Source of the DNA: Apodospora peruviana
Taxonomy: Eukaryota; Ascomycota; Sordariomycetes; Sordariales; Lasiosphaeriaceae
Assembly: GCA_033439685.1 (NCBI GenBank)
Contig: JAUEDM010000005.1
Coordinates: 2,356,001-2,420,000 of the forward strand
Reading direction: 5' to 3'
Length of the DNA: 64,000 nt
A program made the position numbers and the translations under genes. Of the stretch, positions 57,501 to 64,000 are shown piece after piece (positions within the stretch are counted from its first letter, which is position 1; each line of letters opens with the position of its first letter). Under the pieces are notes generated by a model, which saw only the letters and a program-made list of their open reading frames with translations, did no database searches and had not been told where the DNA came from.

Positions 57501-59131
57501 ACAATGGCAATGACGATACTCCTCAGCCAGGAGAGAAAGAGAGCGAGGCGATCTTGCATTTTGAGCACAAACTGTCGTTTCATCAGAGCCCAGACCTGCT
57601 GTTGAAAACCCACTGAGTAAACCGATCTCTTGGGTGTGCCACGGCGCTTCTGCTCGCGAACAGCAATACGGAAGTCCTCGTGTTTATGCTCCTCCTCAGC
57701 CAGAACTTTCTTGTAATCAGCCATTTCTTGGTCCAATGCCTTGGAGAGTTCGGACTCATTGAAAGCCGCTTGCAGAGTGGCTGGATTATGTGGTGCGTTC
57801 TCAACAGATCTGCCCTCTTGATACTCGCGTTCGAACTCGTCTGTACACCCGGTCACATAGTCAGGGGTTGTCTGTCGGGGTCTGGGAAGGAAGCCTAAGC
57901 CTTCGAAATAACCTCTCGCTGCTGAAGCCGGGCCGAAGTATACCTGCTTGCCTTCGTCGATGACCAGTGCCTTGTCAAACTGTCTATAAATGTTCTCGGA
58001 AGCTTGGTACAGCGAAACGAAAGTGGTCGTCTTGTAAAGATTAGTCTGCACCCGGAGCGATTTCACGAAGTCGAGAGCCGTTGAAGCGTCGAGACCGCGA
58101 GTAGAATTGTCCCAGGACAGAATACAGGCATTGGTGATGAGCATCTCGGCGATGGATACTCGCTTTCGCTCTCCACCAGAAATACCACGAATAAAATGGC
58201 CACCAACAACAGTGTGGCGGGTATGCTCGATATTGAACATCTTCAAGAGGGTGTTGATGACTTTCTCCTTGAACTGATGTTTTGTGATTCCAGCCGGTAG
58301 TTTCCCGGGCATCTTGACATCAAGCGCAAAACCGAGCGTCTGCTCGACAGAGAGGGTTGCATGGTGGAGATCGTCCTCTTGGTTGTAAACGGCCTCTCCA
58401 CGGTACTGCAGAAACTCTTTGGCAGTGAACGGTCCATATAACACCTCGCCGGTGACATTCGTGTAGCCGTGCCGCTGGTTCGCAATGTTTTTCAAGAAGG
58501 TCGTACATCCGGACCCAGGCTTTCCAAGAACCAGGATCATCTCGCCCGGCTTGCAAACGCCCCTGAAGTTGTCCAAGAGTGTGGTCTCCGACCCCTTCTT
58601 CCCCAGGCCGAGCAGGTTTCTGATGGGCGTGATGGCGTCGAAGAAGTCGATGAATGCATCTGGGAATGTCTTGACCCAGTTGGTGCTCCCGCTCATGCCC
58701 TTTACCGTCAAGCCATCCCAGTACACGCCAATGTGCTTAGGTCTTATGCCAGCCTCCCTTTCTGCATCGAGATCTCCGCGCAACGCTGCCTCCAAGTCGA
58801 ACTGCTCAGCCGAGTCTTCGGATGAAGTCGAGTTGAGGCCTTTCTGCCCCTTTTCGGCATCACCAGACCGTCCTTGGCTTTGGGGACCACTGGCACGCGA
58901 GAGGCGAGAAAGCTCCCGTCGCAGTTCCACAAAGTCGGCCTCGGCCTGCTCGACCGATATGCCAGTTTCGACGCGTGACAGACCATTGGGGTTATTCTGA
59001 CGTGCCTCCTCTCTGAGTTCTTCGAAATTTTGAGTCTTCGATGAAGTTGATGATCGTGGTCGTGAATCAGTGGCAGTATCCTTGTCGAGGGTCTCCTTCC
59101 CAATACTCGGCTTCTCCAAGTCTTCCGCCAT
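54543..59131 (-). CDS. PDR-type ABC transporter (full-size, NBD-TMD twice)
   Basis: Three exons on the minus strand (57046-59131, 54656-56988, 54543-54572) encode 1482 residues. This is a pleiotropic-drug-resistance plasma-membrane exporter with reverse topology. NBD1 has the degenerate PDR Walker A GKPGSGCTTFLKN, signature GISGGERKRVS and Walker B-like ILSWDNSTRGLDAST. NBD2 has canonical GASGAGKTTLLDVLA, degenerate signature LTVEQRKRVTIG and LLLFLDEPTSGLDS. Each NBD precedes six predicted membrane helices. The 57-bp first intron joins GYLIQYQS to EKVWLRWIYW. I infer an 83-bp second intron (54573-54655, donor GTGAGC, acceptor AACAG), giving a last exon encoding SRFLNFNKR, a recognisable PDR C-terminus. 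Without it the frame runs on to 54560. Substrate unknown; family members export azoles and other toxicants. The ATG at 59131 was chosen over non-ATG extensions. Confidence 0.94.
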
Positions 59132-62100
59132 TGCGTCGAGTCCAACACCGAGGAGTGTAATGAATAAAGAGGGTCTCGGAAGGGCACTCTTATGTAACGA
59201 CAGACTCCAAGGTACAGCCTCACTTGGTGACGATGCCCGGTGTGGTTTCGAAATACTGGCTCTCGTACTCAACTCGTCGGCTTAAACCTTGAGGATCTCA
59301 AAACAACGGTCGACGACGGTGGACATAAAACCGACAAACAACAGTCGTCGGCGCAAAAGCGGAGTAACTCCGCACGAGTTCGAAGAAGCGAAGAAGGGAA
59401 CCTAACAACCTGGAAGAGACGTTGAACGAGAGAGTTTGAAGGAAGGCACAGGAAAGACTGCAGCCAAGATGAATGGATGCAGGACCAAACTCTGTAGTTA
59501 AAGGGGCAGGCACAAGAGTCCCCTGTGGGTTATGTGGGAAGAAGAGAAGTCGATATCACGCAGATCCAGAGAGAAAACAGAAAATGTGGGAATGGCCTAA
59601 TTCAAGTAGCAGGACAAGAAATACTATGGCAATGGTACGTACCACCTTGACGAGTGCTTGGCAGACCTACACCATTGCTAGCCCGGCCAAACAACGACGA
59701 GAGTGTTTCCCGAAGAAGCATGAACGAGCTTGAGGTCGCAGCTGGTAATACGCAGTACGGGGTCGACCCACCCATCACCCTCTTGCCGGCGCACGCAGAC
59801 CAGCACACTGATGTCCCGTTATGAACTAGACCGCCCAGGACGGGACCCAGGCCTCATTTTCTTCAAGGGCGCCGGAACATCTTCGGATGGGTGATCCTTT
59901 AGAAAACCGGCATATCCAATATTTCAACTTGGGTGCTGCTTGAGCCTGACGACATTCGTGAATGGACGAGGGAGGGATGGAGGAGGGTCCGGCCCCTTTC
60001 CCGATGAAAGTCCTGGCTTCATCGTGCTTTCCCTTGTGCTCTTGAGGAGCCGCGCTGGTTTGTTCGCCTCAACGAGAGACGGGAAAGTTGAAAGCCAAAC
60101 TCGATAAAATTTCGCATGCAGGCGCGGATGCGAGGCAAGAGTGATGAGGTAGTGATCCGGGGGTATGCGGAGGTACGCGGAGAGGCAGGAGCAGCAGGGA
60201 GGGGTTCGCAGGGTCGGTAAGGACTCATCTGCCCGGAAGCAGTGGGGGTGGGGTTCGGCAACGCGACACACCGTATTGGCCAATGTTGGGCCCAACGCCT
60301 TCTAGACTCTCTAGGACTTGACGAAAAAGTTGCCGCCTTTCCGGGCAAGGAATCACTGAAGGCTCGATCGAGGTTGCCCGACAGTGGGTGTGACTGCGAA
60401 GAGGTTCCGTGCAGGAGCAGGCAGGGCAGGCACAAAATCACAGACTCGAAATCGGTGGGAGGCGCGGGTAGCTCAGGCTGGTGACGGGCAGCTTGACTAG
60501 GAAGGTACGATACATTGTGTACATTAGCGCTGCCTTGGTCCGCTAATCATATGAATCCCTCTGACCTCAAGATGAGGGCAAGAGCGTTGAACCACACCGC
60601 AACTGCGTGGTTCTTCGTAGCTGCCGTCCGCTGGATTTTCATCTCGGCTCACCCCTGCTAGGCGGTGGAGCGCATCCAAAAATACAAGAAATTCAGGAGA
60701 TACCTTACTGATACAGGCCCGCAATTGACGGAAGGAAGGCACTAACACGCGAGAAAAACGAGATGATTATCAATCAACTGGTATCTCCGTTCGTTGTCTC
60801 CGATCCATCTCCGCCGCTATTTCACGTTTTACGAGTCCGGGCCGTGTCCACTCCCGGCCTCGTGTCTGCCCGAATCCGGCCGGATCCATTTGCGGCTCCC
60901 GGCCGGATGGCGGAGTCAGCCCCGAGATGACGGAACTATACTCTCCTCCTCAAAACATAGACGTCTGTATCACTCAAATAAATGCCGAATTACAGAATGG
61001 GCGAATTACTCTATAGTAGTGAGTCATGCCGTCCACCTGTTCACCACATCCAAGGTCGATCACATCAAAAGACGTAACATAAACTTCCGCTGTCCTACAG
61101 ACGCCAAGCCTTCTTACAGCAGCGCTGCCAGCCCGGCAATGATGTAACTGGATATCCCTCTCCCAATCGGGGCAAAGATGGGTTGCGCCACATCCTGCAG
61201 TGGGTTTGAAGGTTTCACGAGTATGTACGGAATATTTCTTATGTATTTTGCAGAGTGCAGATGGCCGAGACATTTTGAGAGGCTGATCCCCTTCCAAATC
61301 AACTGGTCATTCGGATCCTGCAGCGGCAGACGTGCCAGAGGGACCAGTTCAAGTGCATGCACGTTTGGTGGCTTGCTTGTGCTTGAATATGTCATCGCCC
61401 GGCATGCATCATAGGCTCAATCAATTCTCGATCTCTTATTTGTTTACTTTGGCTTGATATTGAAAGGGGTAGGAACATTTACCCCTGAGTATGGTCTGTG
61501 CAGGAGCCAGTCTGACATACATCATGTACGACATGAATCCTTACGGTGCAACTAATCCACCGCTCTGTAATATAGAGTACTACCGGTCCAACTACCGGGT
61601 CCAATCAGACTGCCGCCAAGCAGAGATCGAATCTGGACAGCCGCTTGGCTTAAATACTTGCTACGAATAGGTCACTGATCTTACTTGCTTGATGGGATAA
61701 ACGATTGTCGGTCATGGTAAGGCGGGATGAGTATTTTGTTGAAAATAACTTCTATCAATGTCAAGATTTGGGAATGAGCAGATCGCCGCGGAGGTAAAAG
61801 ACTTGGATTTCTATAATCATTGATAACAGGTCACTGATAACAGGTCTCTGTCCACCAGAATGAGACAACTGATGGTCGTCGTTGATTCACAATTGTGAAC
61901 GCGGTCGTCTTAGGAAGAGCTGATTCACAGACAGTGGCGCTCCGAAAACCATCCTGGTTCAAACCTCGGACTTAGTCCGGTCCCGGGCTGACCAACTAGA
62001 CTTGCATATCTACGTAGGTACCTAGGTTGCTGCCGTCTGTGATGAGGTGGGCGTCCACCTGCAGTAGATACAAGCCCATATACTAATGTAACAGAGACCT

Positions 62101-63087
62101 TCCTTCGCATATCAGTGCAAGAGATTACGAAATACCTTGATATCCCATGTTTCCAACCGCCGTAATTAGACACTAGAAGTCGAACCATGAGGGAGTTTTG
62201 ACAGTCCCCTTCTTCTTATCTCAGGTTGGGTGGTTTGGGGACCGTGGAAAAGTGTGTACATTTAAAAGCCGCTTCGCAGAATATCAGCAGGAGGCTCGTC
62301 GTATCGTATACGATATCGAGACATTGAGCCCGAAACACCCGGTTAACCAACAGGCCCTCACCAAAAAGAGAAACATGTCAAAAAAGGGAATAGGCAAGTA
62401 AAGTAATGTACGTTTGTTTATGCATTTACTGCCGTATCGCCATCTCTAACCTATGAACGCTTGTCCAACCACCCCAACACATCCCCTCAAGTTATGTTCC
62501 CCTTTCACTTCACCTAAATAAGCCCCAGGATAGGCAGCAAGTTCCAAGCAGAACACAACGCACACTTAAATCATCCAACTTATTCAATAAAACCAGAAAA
62601 CCCCCACAGTAATACCCATAATCTTCATTCGTGATCAGAGCAGAGAGGAGAGAAACCAAAACGCGATGAACCTAAAACAGCGGTTCGTGGAAAAGGAAGG
62701 AAACCGGGAAACCCCATTTCTCTACCCCAAGCAATGCATCCCATGGTAGGCACCTGCCTTCCTTGCTTGACTGACGGACTGACCTTGACACGCAGACACA
62801 ACCACATACTCCGCAACCACCAACAACCGGAACGACAACGCTCGATCATTAGAATCCGTTCCTTTCCTTCTTTCTTTCATATCCACAACCAAGCCGACCG
62901 CGAGGGGGAAGACCTTAAAAGAGAAACGCCGTCTTCATGCAAACTGATAGAAAGGGCCGTGGGAAGTTGGTTTATGAACCATTTCCTAGCAAGTTGAGTT
63001 TAAGACGAGAGAACAAGAAAAGAAATATGGTTATATTCCTGCAATGACTCCGCTGCCTCAATATACTTTCTGTGTCTTGTCTCGAAC
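59132..63087. other. About 4 kb without convincing genes
   Basis: Upstream region of the ABC transporter and 3' flank of the CK2 beta gene. No ORF shows family similarity. A short direct repeat (ACTGATAACAGGTC-like) lies at about 61824-61846 and a TACGTAGGTACCTAGG tract at 62011-62026. A T-arm-like string near 61953 lacks the rest of a tRNA. Confidence 0.5.
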
Positions 63088-64000
63088 TTAAAGCTCCGAT
63101 TCGGCCCCGTTCGTCTCAATCGCCATTGGACTCCCGTTTTGCTTTTGCCTCTGCTGCCTAAGTTTCGCATTGCTGCCACCCACACGTCTCCGTTGCGAAG
63201 ATGGCGAGGTGGTGGCTGCCGCTACCTGACCGTTGAGGTTCATGCTCTCGTCGTCATCCTCCGATTCGCCGCCGTGCTCCTCCGCAAACCTCTTCGCCTC
63301 GTCGAGCACCGTGATGTCGGTGGGCTTCTTCCGCAGCCACTGCATGCGCGGCCCCGAGCGCGCCAGCTCCGACACACGAAATCCGTATATTCTCGGTTCG
63401 TAGATCTTGCCGGCCCCAAGACCGGGGGCTATATTATTGGTGTAGACCCCGTTGAGCATTACGCCGCTCTCGTCGTTCGGGGATGCGCGTGTCAGGCTCG
63501 TGACGGTCTCGGTGCCCGCCTTGCTGAGGTCGTACTCGGGGAAAGTGAGCAGGAAGAGCGCGCCGAACGTGCGCCCAAAAAAGGCGCCGTCGACGGTCTG
63601 GAACCTGCTGTTGGGCGGAACGTAGACGTCGAGACACGATGGGCAGAACAGCTTAACCGTGTCCTCGCCGGGTATGTCGGACAAGCCGACCGGTAGGGTT
63701 CTGGTTTGGTTGCAGTTCGTCCGCGGGCACACGCCAAAGTGGCCGAGCTCGTACTTTTCAGACATTAGCTGGATGCCGGTCCGCGAGCAGATGAAGCGCT
63801 GGTGGATCAGGCCGTAGAGCATCTCGGCGGACGACTCGATTACCGAGAGGTCGCTGGCAATGCGGCTGTGGTGTCTCCTCTCGCCGTGGTGGTCCCTGGC
63901 GAGAGCGGTCCCATCGTGCCCGTCCCCCGATACGTCCTCATCCTCCTCCTCTTCATCTTCTTCGTCCTCGTCGTCGTCTTCAGGTTCGACGTCGAGGATC
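63088..64000 (-). CDS. ckb1: Casein kinase II regulatory (beta) subunit, 5' end outside window
   Basis: The minus-strand frame runs from the window edge to the stop at 63088-63090, leaving 303 residues; the N-terminus is cut off. CK2 beta dimerises and holds the catalytic alpha subunits, setting substrate choice. The visible part starts with an acidic run (LDVEPEDDDEDEE), then HHSRIASDLSVIESSAEML and YGLIHQRFI. The zinc ribbon reads CPRTNC and CPSC, and LPVGLSDIPGEDTVKLF, DGAFFGRTFG and PEYDL are typical of the family. YEPRIYGFRVSELAR and GPRMQWLR mark the end of the conserved core. The tail is disordered, with Asn/Gln/Ser-rich sequence. The internal ATG at 63822 is not the start, because conserved sequence continues upstream. 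No intron is needed in the visible part. Confidence 0.95.
   Translation of the reverse strand, partial: ILDVEPEDDDEDEEDEEEEDEDVSGDGHDGTALARDHHGERRHHSRIASDLSVIESSAEMLYGLIHQRFICSRTGIQLMSEKYELGHFGVCPRTNCNQTRTLPVGLSDIPGEDTVKLFCPSCLDVYVPPNSRFQTVDGAFFGRTFGALFLLTFPEYDLSKAGTETVTSLTRASPNDESGVMLNGVYTNNIAPGLGAGKIYEPRIYGFRVSELARSGPRMQWLRKKPTDITVLDEAKRFAEEHGGESEDDDESMNLNGQVAAATTSPSSQRRRVGGSNAKLRQQRQKQNGSPMAIETNGAESEL

Noticed and set aside
61940..61975. GGTTCAAACCTCGG string like a tRNA T arm
   Set aside because: No paired T stem, acceptor stem or D arm around it.
63139..63696. 185-codon plus-strand ORF
   Set aside because: It is the antisense shadow of the CK2 beta gene, whose protein is unmistakable.

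Overview
The window is nuclear DNA of a filamentous ascomycete (Pezizomycotina), most likely a Sordariomycete. The evidence is the many short introns of about 50-85 bp with GTRNGT donors, CTRAC-type branch sites and YAG acceptors, long intergenic leaders, and a gene set typical of these fungi: a fungal phytochrome kinase, a GH55 glucanase, a C2H2/fungal-TF regulator and a PDR-type ABC pump. The class assignment is an inference from protein flavour, not a measurement. There is no sign of bacterial, viral or plasmid DNA, and no CRISPR array or intact transposon.

Layout. 1-3690 is a long leader or intergenic region. 3691-8391 (+) is a phytochrome hybrid histidine kinase, facing a PhyH-family dioxygenase (9197-10132, -). 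Divergent from that lies a DUF2461 protein (10894-12298, +), then a small Ala/Pro/Glu-rich protein with a 13-nt first coding exon (13076-13941, -) and an eight-exon secreted GH55 beta-1,3-glucanase (15300-18083, -). About 6 kb without convincing genes precedes the C2H2 zinc-finger regulator (24238-27462, +). A class II tRNA-like gene (27971-28070, -) is followed by two membrane-trafficking genes in the same orientation: the ESCRT-0 subunit HSE1 (28826-31379, -) and the autophagy initiator ATG13 (32615-35999, -). Next is a large ankyrin/RCC1/BTB protein of the IBtk type (38378-43334, -), divergent from a mitochondrial 2-oxodicarboxylate carrier (44785-46026, +). A frame-broken F-box-like family gene (47336-50058, +) converges on BUD22 (50452-52068, -). 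An intron-containing tRNA (52378-52473, -) and a centrin/CDC31 gene (53127-53736, +) come next, then the PDR ABC transporter (54543-59131, -), 4 kb of apparently empty DNA, and the 3' part of the CK2 beta-subunit gene (63088-64000, -), cut by the window edge.

Most genes are housekeeping or regulatory and do not form a metabolic cluster. I found no gene set that looks like a new biological system. The most useful results are structural: splice models not visible from open frames alone (an 11-nt microexon with a GC-AG intron in the carrier, and a 30-nt last exon in the ABC transporter), three apparent one-base losses in the F-box-like gene, upstream ORFs overlapping two start codons, odd anticodon regions in both tRNA candidates, and a recurrent CCTAGG/GTAGGTA-rich tract in many intergenic regions.
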